Below, piece after piece: positions 1 to 10,541 of a stretch of DNA of 64,000 bases (its first letter is position 1; every line of letters begins with the position of its first letter). Source of the stretch: Ulva prolifera (taxonomy: Eukaryota > Chlorophyta > Ulvophyceae > Ulvales > Ulvaceae). The notes under the pieces are model-generated. The model saw only the letters and a program-made list of their open reading frames with translations, had not been told where the DNA came from and ran no database searches. The stretch covers positions 5,027,315-5,091,314 of the forward strand of contig CM041199.1 in assembly GCA_023078555.1 (NCBI GenBank), given 5' to 3'. A program made the position numbers and the translations under genes.

Positions 1-1190
1 ACGACATATCTTCAGCTAGGGAGGGGGGGCACTGCATCGTGGACGCGTGCCATTTGTGGGGCTGTTTGTATCATAGTGTTGTGGAAGAATCGGTTGGGGA
101 TGGTATGATGATGCAAAGGTAGGCAAAAGGTAGGCGAGGCCACACATGAGCTGGGAATAGGTCTTTCATGATTGAAGTTGTCGCTGCTTTGAATGTGGTG
201 ATTTTCCATGCATCGTGGCGTTGCCATGCATTCTTCAGCGCCGATCGGCAGGCGCATGTGGCATGTCAGAGCTGCTCACGCGTTTGCAGCATTGCGGTCT
301 GTGGCTTCAGGCGCTGCCTGGCATGCGGGAGTTGACTGGCAGCTGGCTGAGTCACACCCAAGCTGTCCACATGCATGTACGTATGTAGGCAAATGCAGGC
401 ATGCCACCGTTTTCAGTCTGGGGGCCGGTTTTCGGCGAGTTGTGGCCACAAGTGGCGCGCCAGAGTGCCCCGGACAGCGCTCCCGATGATGAATTTGAAG
501 TGTAGGTGCTGTTTACCGGGGTTCAGCAGAGTATGCGTAGCTGGTGAAGTGTTGCACGTGTGTGTAGAGGACATTTTTGGGGGAGTTTTTGGGGGAGGTC
601 TAGGATGCGAGAATTGTGCTGCGGCGGTGCATGTAAGCGTGTGGCCGTGGCCGAATGGGCACTCGCAGAATCACGTGCCTCCTCTCAATGGTAGGATCAT
701 GATGAGTACATCATGATGCGCACATGCTCACCGTGACGGCTGCAATGGCTGTGGTTGTAAAAGCTCTGCAATTGTTAGCTCTCCTAACGTTCGCAATACG
801 CTACAGAATGATGCATGCATACAGAGTGAACGCGCACAGACACAGACAACACTGGAAAATGAGCATGTGCAGCGCTGAGTCCAGATATGGAGCAGGCGCA
901 GTCAGTGTGCCTCCTGTGCCTCCTGTCTCCACGATGTGGCGTTTCTGGCCACAGCTGGCCACAGCTGCGAGTATTTTAACATTGAGTCAGAGCATGCATG
1001 ATACAACATGGCATATGGTATGCTGGATTCTGGCTAGAAGTCTGAAGGCTGGCTGACTGGTTGGTTGGCATGGTGTGATCTGAACCATGTGGACCCCTGC
1101 TGTAGTGAAGCCCATCTACTTGACTACAAGCAATGCAGCAGGCTGAACCGCTGCAATGCATATCATGCAGGACAATCTGCATGGACGGCA

Positions 1191-1282
1191 CAGTGAAGGG
1201 ATAGCTCCTACAGTACACCAGTTTTGTGCTGGTCAGCAGTGAAGGGATAGCTCCTACAGTACACCAGTTTTGTGCTGGTCAG
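1191..1282. repeat. 46-bp tandem duplication, two units
   Basis: Units 1191-1236 and 1237-1282 are identical and directly adjacent, which suggests a recent slippage-type duplication. Neither unit lies in a recognisable gene. Confidence 0.95.
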
Positions 1283-1497
1283 TGGCCAGCCACCCCTGAC
1301 TGCCACCACTTGACTTCTACTTTGAAGTGATCACTGATGTGCACCACTCTGAGACTCTGAGACTCTGAGAACACATGCAACACAATGCTTTACCCATGGA
1401 CCATGCACACGGTTGATGATGCCCATGCAGGTCAATGCTCAGTCTGATGGGGGGGGAGTGTTGTATGGTGGAATGTTGACGTGTCTTACAAGTTACA

Positions 1498-1581
1498 AGG
1501 ACCAAGTCGGAGTGGCCAGTACCTCAGAGAGATAGCACCAGGACCAAGTCGGAGTGGCCAGTACCTCAGAGAGATAGCACC
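1498..1581. repeat. 42-bp tandem duplication, two units
   Basis: Units 1498-1539 and 1540-1581 are identical and adjacent. At 42 bp the unit keeps a reading frame, but no gene can be supported here. Confidence 0.95.
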
Positions 1582-1596
1582 GCCAGTGTGTTGCTG

Positions 1597-1618
1597 TGCA
1601 ATACCTGCAGGTATTGCA
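1597..1618. repeat. 22-bp perfect palindrome
   Basis: A spacerless inverted repeat centred between 1607 and 1608, with a PstI-like CTGCAG core. It begins 15 bases after the second 42-bp tandem unit. Confidence 0.9.
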
Positions 1619-4443
1619 GTGCGAGCGAGCGAGGCCTGCCTGGCCAAAGGCGTCCCTGCATAATATATGTTATAGCTTATGACACGTTCAACATCTGAAT
1701 CCATCTGCTCTGTACAGCTGCTGGGGCAGGCACCTGGCAGCCTTCCATCAGTGCCCATGTAGGTGCTCGCCTCGAAGCTCGGTCAATTGCCAGCGCATCT
1801 GGTGCTCCACAGCCCGAACGTCCACTGCTGGTGAAGGAAACGGCGTCTCTCAGGCACCTCCTTAAGCTTGCTGTAGTACTAGTACATATACAAAGCCGCA
1901 GTACCAGTGCATGTACATAGACGCAACACAATCTCAGAGCACCACTCAGGATCCCTTGCACCAGCCTCAAGAAACATGGCTGAAGGACACAATCACAGCA
2001 GCTGCCTCCCATGGCTGCAGTGCACGGCCCCCTGGAGCAGACACTAAAGCAGGCACCGGCTGGGTGCTGTGGCCAGATCACTGGAGTGCCACACTCTCAG
2101 AGCATTCTCGGGCCAACACTTTGACAGCAAAGGAGCGTTGCATGCCTACTTGAGATACACCTGCTCGACACGGAACCTCCCATGATGGAACCTCCCATGG
2201 TGAGCCCTGCAGCTGAGGCAGCTGAGGCAGCATGGCTCACCACTTGTGTCCTTGTAGCACAGAAACAGAATCACCTCAGCAACACATATCTCGAGATATG
2301 TATTGCACAATCAAATCAACACTGCCCCTGACCTGTGCAACACTCTCCCCAGACGGTCTGCTGCAGCTGCGCAACCTCAGCTCCTGTCCCTGCGTTGCAT
2401 GGTCCGTCACACCAACTCCCCGGTCATCCCGCATGCATTGTACATGCATATGCTGATGCCGGTAGGGGTCCCCTTGGCCACGCCCATGCATTGGTGGCCT
2501 GTCACCTGGGCTCATGCACCACGTGCGCACGCGTTACACGTGCAGTATACGACCCAACTGTACCCAACCCTGTCAGGCAGCAGCGGGTCATGACGCGTCA
2601 CCAGTCACCATGCGAACATGCCTACTAAGCACACTCCTACGTCTCCTGTCAACAAAAATTCAACTGATACATCCGTACGCGTGCATTTGAATACAGCCGA
2701 TGCTGGACTGTAAGCGAACCCGGCAGGCAGTGGTGCATATGCATATATATCTGATCCACATGAGCTGCAGGTGCAGGAAGGTGCGGGGCGGCGGCGGCAG
2801 CTGACCAAGCATGCATATGTCACAAGGACAGGCGGCGAGGCGGGCAGCACCACGCGAAACCAGGATGCTATAGCTGCAGCAAGCACATAAGCACATGCAT
2901 CCTCGGCGAGGGTTCCTCGCCTCTGCAGCTATCTCGGCCGTTGCAGTGGCCATGGCGTACACTACATATGTAGGCTACATATGGCATGAATTCATGATCA
3001 TTCGAATCGATCGAAGCCAGCTGGAGTGCCCGGGCCATCAATGTTGCATTTGGCGCAGAGAGCACTACGGCACATGCTATAGGGCACTGCGGCCAAATGC
3101 AACGATCTGAACGTCCGCCCGGCACTCTGAGATCCGGTGCAGTGGGGCTCCCCATCCATGGGGGAGTGTGAGGTGCGTGGGCGGCGGTGACTCGGCGGTG
3201 GTGCGAGTTCACTGAGCTCAATGCATGAAGCGCTACACGAGCCTGGCTGAGCTTATGCAGGTGTTTGCATGGCGTACCCCGCCCGGCTGCCACGCGACAG
3301 CTGGCGCATGGCGCCACGACTTCATTCTGTCATCTGGAACGTCGCCAGGTGCCTGCAGACGGCTGCCCGGGCGGTTGTTGCTCGAGTCGATCGCAGTGCG
3401 AGACGTCTCAACAGAGCATTGCAGCAGAGTGAACAGGAATGAAAGAACACAACAAAAAAAATCTCGTACAAATAAACAGCCACAGACACACGACAACACT
3501 ACAGCAGCGCGCATGCCTCAGTCCGGCAGCACCGGGGCCTCCAGGCTGCGAGGCTGGCCGTGGCAGAGTGCGTTCGGAGCAGTGCTGCATCGGCAGCACC
3601 GCGCTGGCTTCCACATCTGCTCAGCTGGGATTACAGCCAGCTCGCACATCCCAGCGACGGGAACGTGGGGGTCCTCGTGCCCTCGTCCTCTTCCGGCTTG
3701 CATGAGCGGTAATGTGCAGCGAAAGATCTCTAGAGCACAGCCATGACTACACACCCACCGTCGTCTGATGCTCAACTCACCCTCGAACAATATACTTGCA
3801 ATCCGCAGAAGTGTAGTGGGATCAACTTTTATAGTGGATGCTGTATGCCGGACAGGCTGCGGTGGAGTGTACGTTGTGTTTGATGCAAGCACTCGCCGTT
3901 GACGCGGCATTCTACGACCGTTACGCGGCCGGAAGCATACATGGGTGCCGATCTGGGGAATCTATATCTCGCCAATGCAGTCTGTCATGACGAAAAGCAC
4001 TCCAGGGCTTATCCTTCATGCTCACGCGTGGGCAGCTGGGCATGGATTGCGCCACAAGCACCGACACCAACCCGGTTTTGCATCGCTCTCAATTCGCATT
4101 GTCCTGCAGCGTTTCGTCTTATCGACGCATGCGGCATACTTGACGCGGTAGGGCTCACCGTTGGAGTCGAAACCGCGAGAATGGATGCGCGATGTTCAGT
4201 CGTCTTCCCAGTGGTTTCTGTCCGACGGCAGCATCAACAGACGTGGTGCAGAGCTGAACTGGCTTAGACTATGAATGCGTTCATTCTTGATGCATCCTCT
4301 GTTTACGATCAAGGCTGCTTTCATGGGCTGAGCAGATCCCTCACCTGAGATAGTCTCATCGCCCATCATCGGCTCGCGGCCCGACTTCTTCGCCAATATC
4401 TCAAGCAGACTAAGTATGGCCGCAATAGGTTGGTGAGTAGCTG

Positions 4444-5901
4444 ATGGGGATTGGGGTCATAGAATTCGTGCTTGTGCACATCGGCATTTGTTGCGTCTTC
4501 GGTGTTTTCTGCTGCGTGTGGTACTGGCGTGAAAAACGTGCAAGCCGCTCTCGTCGTCGAAGATCAGGTGAGAAACTCCTACCGATTCCATGTTACTGTT
4601 ATCGAGAACGCTGTCTGACGACTGGCGAGCAGCGATCGATTGACGCCATGCCGAGCGCTGACAGGTGGACGCTCGCGGTGTCACAAATCTCAACAGCGCA
4701 CAGCTGACAGCTCATGAAACGTGCTGGAGCTGAAACTTGGCTACGACAAATTGATTTCTTGTGTGCAGAACAAGCAGCGGAGCGCTTCTTTCAGACTCTG
4801 GCCCAGTCTGTCCCAGCCAGTGGTGCAGCGTCGAGAGTTTCATCGGAGCAGGCCATCCACGACGCTCCAATCATTCCCTTCTTAGCAATTCTTCCAGACT
4901 GCTCTCTGGTCCTCGCAGCGCTGGACAGAGAGGCGTATAGAGAGACAGCCCCAGTCACACCACCACAAACACAGCATCGCAGCGCCCCGTCCGATGCCTC
5001 CGCCACACCTCCACAGTCGGTGCACCACACAGAGCCGCTTTCTAGCAGCACTATCGTCTACGTGCCGCCTCCGCAGCCGCAGTATATCCCGCCAGACCGC
5101 CCTGCGCGCTATCCCATCCAGCCTCCTCAACACTCCGAGTCCCACGCTGCGGCCCTACAAACACCCAGCGCTGCAGTCCTACAACCATCCAACAGCGCAT
5201 CTGGACGTCTACGCCGCTTCGGGCTGCTGCGAATGCAGTCGTTCCGCCGTGCGGACCTCGAGGGCATCCCTCGGTCGCTCGTCTGGTCAATTGTGTCAGT
5301 CGAGCCCCAGTACTGTCCATGGGCCCGCCCTACCGCCCTCAACCCCGCACGGTCCGGCTCCTCCATGCGCCTCACGGCGCCCTCCAGAAGCTTCCGCACC
5401 ATCTACGGCGCCCTCGGCCTGCTCCGCGGCAATTCCTCCACAGCCTCGCGCTCCACCACGCACCAAGACAGCATCACGCACACCTTCACCGCACCTTCCC
5501 CCTCGCACAGCTCCCGCACCTCCATGTTCGGCTGGCGGTCTCCAGCCCTCCACAGCGCGCAGGCCGGGATGGCCGTGTCTATGCATGAGGAGGGTGGCGA
5601 GGGTGCGACGGGCCCCACCGTCACAGCACCCCTCCGCAGCCTCGCCGACCCCGGATCCGCACCCTACTCCTCATCGCACAGCCACAGCTACGGCCGCGCG
5701 GTGTGGCTGCGATCCAGCGACGGCGGCGGCGCGGACGGCACGGCGGACAGCCTCCAAGCCGCGCTGGTCGCGCCGTGGCCGGCCGGCTTCAGCCGCAGCA
5801 TGAGCCTCGGACACGCGATCCAGCTGCTCGAGCTGCAGACGCACCGCAGCATCCCAGAGGCCGGGCGCGGCGGCGGCGGCGCGGTCGATGGAGTGCAATA
5901 G
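4444..5901 (+). CDS. Single-pass membrane protein with long disordered tail (TM family member A)
   Basis: Two exons, 4444-4567 and 4769-5901, give 418 residues. Exon 1 encodes a short N-terminus, a hydrophobic Cys-rich helix at about residues 5-26, then an Arg-rich stop-transfer (REKRASRSRRRRS). It is cut by a phase-1 intron with donor GTGAGA; the acceptor is CTTGTGTGCAG. The rest is Ser/Pro/His/Gln-rich and probably disordered. Two ordered-looking islands stand out: one around PFLAILPD (residues 78-85) and one running from GRLRRFG to VEPQY (187-223). Both islands, the phase-1 intron just after the Arg cluster, and the overall order recur in the gene at 55165-57841, so I treat the two as paralogues. 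The ATG at 4444 is the first usable start; an upstream exon with an extracellular part cannot be excluded. No known family is recognised, and function is unknown. Confidence 0.6.
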
Positions 5902-8900
5902 TCGACGCGCACGCATGGCGCGCATGCATGCGCCCGTTGGCGCTTCCCGGCGAGGTGGGGAGCCCACCGCAGCCATGTGTGCGCATGCATGTTCAACGCA
6001 TGCAGGGCAGCATGCGGGTGTCCAGCAGGGGCGCAGCGTGCCGCAGCTGCATCATGGCGACGGTGTGCGCAGAAGTTGGCACGTGTCCCACGCCATGGAG
6101 TTTCGCAGATGCGGCGGCGCCAGAGCTTTCACGTGAGCGCTGCCATGCATGTTGTGTATGCACGGCGCTGCGCCTCACGCTGTGGTCCAGCTTGCCCAGG
6201 GCTCCCACCAGAGGCACCCCGTGTGCACAGTCGCCGTGTTGAGAGGGGGAAGGGATTGTGAGGCCGCCTCAGCGTGATGTTGGCATGCATGCCTCAGGGT
6301 AGCTGCCTCGGCGCCGCGGCCTGAAGCGCTGTTGCGCTTGCGCTGCCGTGGCGCTGTCATGAGATGTGGTGACCGCCGAGGCGGCGGCGTTGTGTCCGGT
6401 GGGGGCTCCCGCCTGCGCCGCTGCGCTGCCGCGGCTGCGGCGGCGTCCGAGCTGCACAGCGGGCGAATAATGCCTACGTGGCTGTTGTTGATGCTGATGC
6501 ATCTGCACGCGCCCCCGGCCCCGAACGAGCGGGCAAGTCCAGGCTGGGGTGATGGTCAGCGCGTGGCCAGGGAGGAGGTGAGATGCGGGAAGCGGAGGCT
6601 TCGCTACGGCCTCAGCGAGTGGTACCGCCGCCAGGGCCGGCAGGCTGTTGAGACGGTGTACATGCAAGTGGAATAATGCCTGGTGCGGGTCGCGCTCCAG
6701 GCGCCGGTGCGACATGTGCCCCTGCCGTTTGCAGGGCTGACACACCTGCCCACGAATGCCATGTCCGATGGGACCGCTCCGTTGCGGCCGCCGCCCGGCG
6801 GCTTCATGTGGTGGCGTGGCTTGCGCGGGATAATCTGCATCTAGGCCAGGACCGATCGCGCACTACGATGCTGTCTGTAGTTACAAAGGACAGAGGCCGG
6901 GCAGCACGCTGTTTGTATGTATGAAGATATGGTGTGGCGTGGCTTCGTGAGCGTCTGATGTGGTGTGCGTGGCTATGGGGTTGTTTTTGGTGCCGCTGCG
7001 GGATTGGATAGCAGTGTTGCCACACAGTTGCAAATTCATGAGTGCCGGAGTGTGTGGCCATGCACGCGTGGGTGGTGGCCACACGCATCCCAAGTTTCCT
7101 TTTCCTCATTTCTAGGTATGTATCGTCGTATTGTTCGAATGTATTCAGGGCGCACGATGTGTTTATTGGGGGCGGGGGTCTCGTAAATGTAACTCTAGCT
7201 CTCATCCTTCTGGGGTGTGACCGCTGCTTGGGTATCGCTGACTGTCACGCAGTCCGGCACAACAAGGCTGTGATGAAGAGACAAGGGCGTACCAGGTGTA
7301 GAGGCTGACATGTCAGACATCGACCTACCGAGGTTAGCTGCCTGCCAATACAACAGGAGGTGTGCACTGAGTGTTGAACGCAGTGGACTAGCGCAATGAT
7401 GACTGTGTCATCAAAGATCTTATACACTGTCAGACGTTGGACAGCTTGTAGACACAACAAGACAGTATTGATCCTCTTCACCAGGAAACAGGCATGTCAG
7501 AAAAGCAGAACCCTGTGCGTTCACATCTCGGCCTACCCAGGCTAAGGCGGTTTGAGATAATCTACTAGAATGTGCTACTGCTCAGCGAAGCACACACATG
7601 TATGTACAGCGACCAACCCAGCAGCGCCACTGGGCTGTTTGTCAGCATGCATGTGCGCAGCTCAGCACCGCTGCATTGTGCGGCCCACTCGAGTGCTTGT
7701 GTGCCGTTGTCAGGCCCAGCTTCGCAGACACTGGAGCCCATTGTGCATGCGCGATCACTGTCTAGAAGCTTCAACACACGCACCACCGCACCGTGGCCAT
7801 GGATCGCCCGGCAGAGGCCAAGCCGGGCGGTTTGTCGCGCACAGTCATGGCGGCCTAAGCACCTGTTGACTCTGTTCTTCCGTAGCTCCGTTGAGGAGCC
7901 CCTCTCGAGTCCGCCGTGTGAGGGATGTGTACGACAAGGAGCTCACCGTCTTGACAAATTTTATTGCTGTGGCTTGGGGAGCACTCCCACCCTGCCTCCG
8001 CGACGGCACTGCCTGCCCTCCGAGTCGAGTCGCGCACGTGGCTGTGAGATGGGGACCCTCCTGCTCTGCGAGTCGCTGTGGGGAATGCTCACTGCCCGTC
8101 ACAGAATGCGAGACATTGATCACGCTGGTTTGAATGGTCGAGACAAACACATCCCGAAACAGGATATGATCCTAGACTGCCAATGAGCACTGGGGTCCGG
8201 CTTCGGCTCTCCCCGTTCGCCACGGCTGGAGCACTTTCAAACGACCTGCTCATGCACACGTGTTGTGCTGCGTGAAAGCGCGCTGTGATAACGCTTTGGC
8301 GGTGGAAGTGCACCCGGCCAAGCAGGCCGCCAGGAATCACTTCTCCCCCTCCTGACTCGCACAGCAGCAGCTCACAGCCACCACCCGTCACCAAATGGGG
8401 AGCATGCATGCTCATACATATGCCCTCAGCCGGCACAGCACTGCTATCGAGGTAGCCTGCAGCTCCTACACTTCCCCTCCAACACCCCGCCAGCTGCTCC
8501 CTCTCGCTCCGGCACAGCCCCGTGCAGGCTCCGAGACCTGCGGACGCCCCTGCCCTGAGCTCATATGCATGGCGCCCATGCATCCGCACCTATCACGCAG
8601 GCTGCCGATGCCATGTCCGCCGGAGGCGGCGAATATTCACGGCCGCCCGGCACGTGCGGGACGAGAAGCTGCAGAGCAGTCAGAGGTGCCGTGGCTGAGG
8701 GCTCAAGTGAGCCTGCGTGCTGAGGTGGAGTTCCACCGACGAAGCGCTGCTGCAGCGGCCGCCGCGGGAGCGCGCGCCGACGCGGCGCTGCGTATACCCG
8801 TGTTGGGCCATCGGGCCCGGTCACATAGAACAATACCGAATATCCAGGTCTAATTCCTGGATGGCAGCCCCAGAAATGCTGCAAAGCAACCCAACACTGC

Positions 8901-9138
8901 ACTGTATACGCGTCTCCTTGAGCAGGTTCCGTGGTATCGGCAGCGCCGGTGCCCCACAGCGGCTGTATACAGCTATATAGTCCACGGCAGGTGAGGAGTG
9001 GGCATGAATGTATCGCCTGGAGTCTCTGCATGAGAGGTGGCCCCAACTGCAGCGCGCATGCCGGCCAGACCGCAATCGGAGCCTGCCGGACGGTGCGCAC
9101 GGCGCCCGATGGCACGCGTGGCGATCTGGTGCGCGCCG
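5902..9138. other. Non-coding or unrecognised stretch
   Basis: The first part probably holds the 3' UTR of the preceding membrane-protein gene. Several GCATGCA motifs cluster at 5920-6010 and 6280-6295. A copy of the ACAAAGGACAGAGGCCGGGC motif lies at 6888-6911, matching one at 37371-37399. A stretch around 8806-8880 resembles 54696-54780 (shared AGAACAAT and CCGAATA blocks after TCGGGCCCG). Open frames are present, but none shows domain-like sequence. Confidence 0.4.
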
Positions 9139-9261
9139 AGCTGGCTGGTAACGCGTAAAGTGAAGGCCAGTATATCTGAATTTACTGAGCCGTATCCTAT
9201 TGGACATTGACAACTCCGAGTTAACGGGACCACATGTACCGAAGGGGGAAACCACCTGGAA
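9139..9261 (+). repeat. Dispersed repeat family B, copy 1
   Basis: Shares a long near-identical core (TGAGCCGTATCCTATTGGAC, then an ACTCCGAGTTAACGGGACC segment and a CCACCTGG end) with 59657-59771. A shorter copy is at 36545-36590 and a diverged one near 60420-60570. The left flank, with its GTAAAGTGAA and ATATCTGAAT blocks, is also shared. It is probably a small non-autonomous transposable element; its full ends were not resolved here. Confidence 0.75.
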
Positions 9262-9895
9262 ACTTTGAACCGCCCTCGAAACTTTGAAAGGTCCGTACGC
9301 GTACGCCACTCACTCGTGTTCACAATTGTGCGGGGCCCCAGCACCTGTGCTGCCTCGGCTGCCCTCTTTACACATCACAGTCCTGATGTATCGGCAGTGC
9401 TGCATGCCTCAGCTGCAAGCTGGCGGAGCTCTGCGCATGTTGAATTCAACATTGATGGAGCTGCTGTGGCGCTCCTGTTCCTCAGTAAAGCAGGTGCGAC
9501 TGTGGAGTGTGTGGTCGGAAAGATATATTCTGGCTACATCAGTGCGCTCATTCTGCGGCTTTTTCGGCTGTCACGGTGTGCTGACACGGCCGGAGCTCCG
9601 CGGAGGGGGTTCACCGTGCTGTGTTCGGGCCACAGCACGTCGAATCGAGCGAAATCTCGTGACAAATGCGCAAGCTTGGGAGCATCCGATTGTCTGCTCG
9701 ACTGGTCCCGTGTCCAGCTCAGCTCGAGATCCGTCAACGGACGTCCACGGTGGTATGTTGCGGGACGCCACACTAGTTGTTTACTCCTGCAACTTTGCAC
9801 GCCGTGGCATCATCCCGTCAGGACAACACTGGGCAATCGCAGATGCCAGCTGCAGGTCAGTGCCGTAGTGCACACATCATGTGAATGTTTCGCTG

Positions 9896-10195
9896 TCAGC
9901 TCCATCTAGCGGTGTCGAAATCCTTCTGACGTACGATCTGAGGCTTCCAGGACTGCACTAGTGATCCTCTGAGCCGTCCGCTGCGTGGCTCAAGTCGCTG
10001 CAGCGCCACGTCGTCCAACAAGTCTTCTGGGGAGGCAGCGGTGCGAGGCAAACTCCGCTGTTCCGACACGAAATTGATATTTTCTATTGGTATTGTTGCT
10101 GCTTTGTGTGCCAGCGCTGGCACTTTTGGTATCACTGCCTGTAATTGGGCCAATGCAGCATGAACCGTTTGCCGTAGTAAATCCGCATGAGGCAA
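9896..10195 (-). CDS. Short divergent exon upstream of the LRR gene (unknown, partial)
   Basis: The minus strand starting at the ATG at 10195-10193 reads as a natural-looking helical segment (MPHADLLRQTVHAALAQLQ at the start, VPALAHKAATIP, then LLDDVALQRLEPRS). A good donor, GTACGT, follows the codons for SWKPQI near 9930, so the last codons of the open frame may be intron. A related but broken minus-strand sequence lies in the same place upstream of the second LRR copy at 15.6-15.86 kb. That conservation is the main reason for calling it. About 346 bp separate its start from the start of the plus-strand LRR gene, which suggests a shared bidirectional promoter. Later exons at lower coordinates (perhaps 9534-9800) were not resolved. 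No family recognised. Confidence 0.4.
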   Translation of the reverse strand: MPHADLLRQTVHAALAQLQAVIPKVPALAHKAATIPIENINFVSEQRSLPRTAASPEDLLDDVALQRLEPRSGRLRGSLVQSWKPQIVRQKDFDTARWS

Positions 10196-10541
10196 AGCTA
10201 TGGAAATTTGAACAATGATTTACCGCCACTGCAAGTTTTCGCATTGATGTGCCTTCAGAGGTGGCTTCACGTTGCCGTCCCGTTACCGAAGGTCGACAGC
10301 ACCGTGCGATGGCAGAGCGCCCGAGGCAGGTCGCAGCTGCTACAGCAATTGAATGCTCTACATGGCCTCTCATCTGAATGTTGCAACCTCTAGCAGGCGT
10401 TTCTGACATTGTCTGTCTGCGAACTATCAGTTCACACTCGCCCAGCTTCCTGTGATAAAGGTATACCAGCGTACGTGTGTCCACTCCTGCATCAAACTGG
10501 CCAGCAATATTCACGTATACAGGCCGCGGTGTATCTACAAG

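Larger units (their letters stand above)
1..4443. other. Non-coding or unrecognised stretch
   Basis: I see no frame here with convincing protein character: the open frames are short, rich in His, Cys, Arg and Met, and lack conserved motifs or matching splice sites. The stretch holds two tandem duplications and a 22-bp palindrome (listed separately) and one copy of the dispersed ACAAGGACA motif near 2820-2850. An 18-bp perfect palindrome centred on CTCGAG lies at 2284-2301. Distal promoter or 5' UTR of the gene starting at 4444 could lie at its right end. Confidence 0.5.

Noticed and set aside
1191-1581. Possible CRISPR-like or satellite array
   Set aside because: Only two units of each of two unrelated tandem repeats, with no spacers.
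9265-9909. A 214-codon plus-strand open frame
   Set aside because: No conserved motifs. It overlaps repeat-family sequence and the minus-strand exon region that shows conservation between duplicates.
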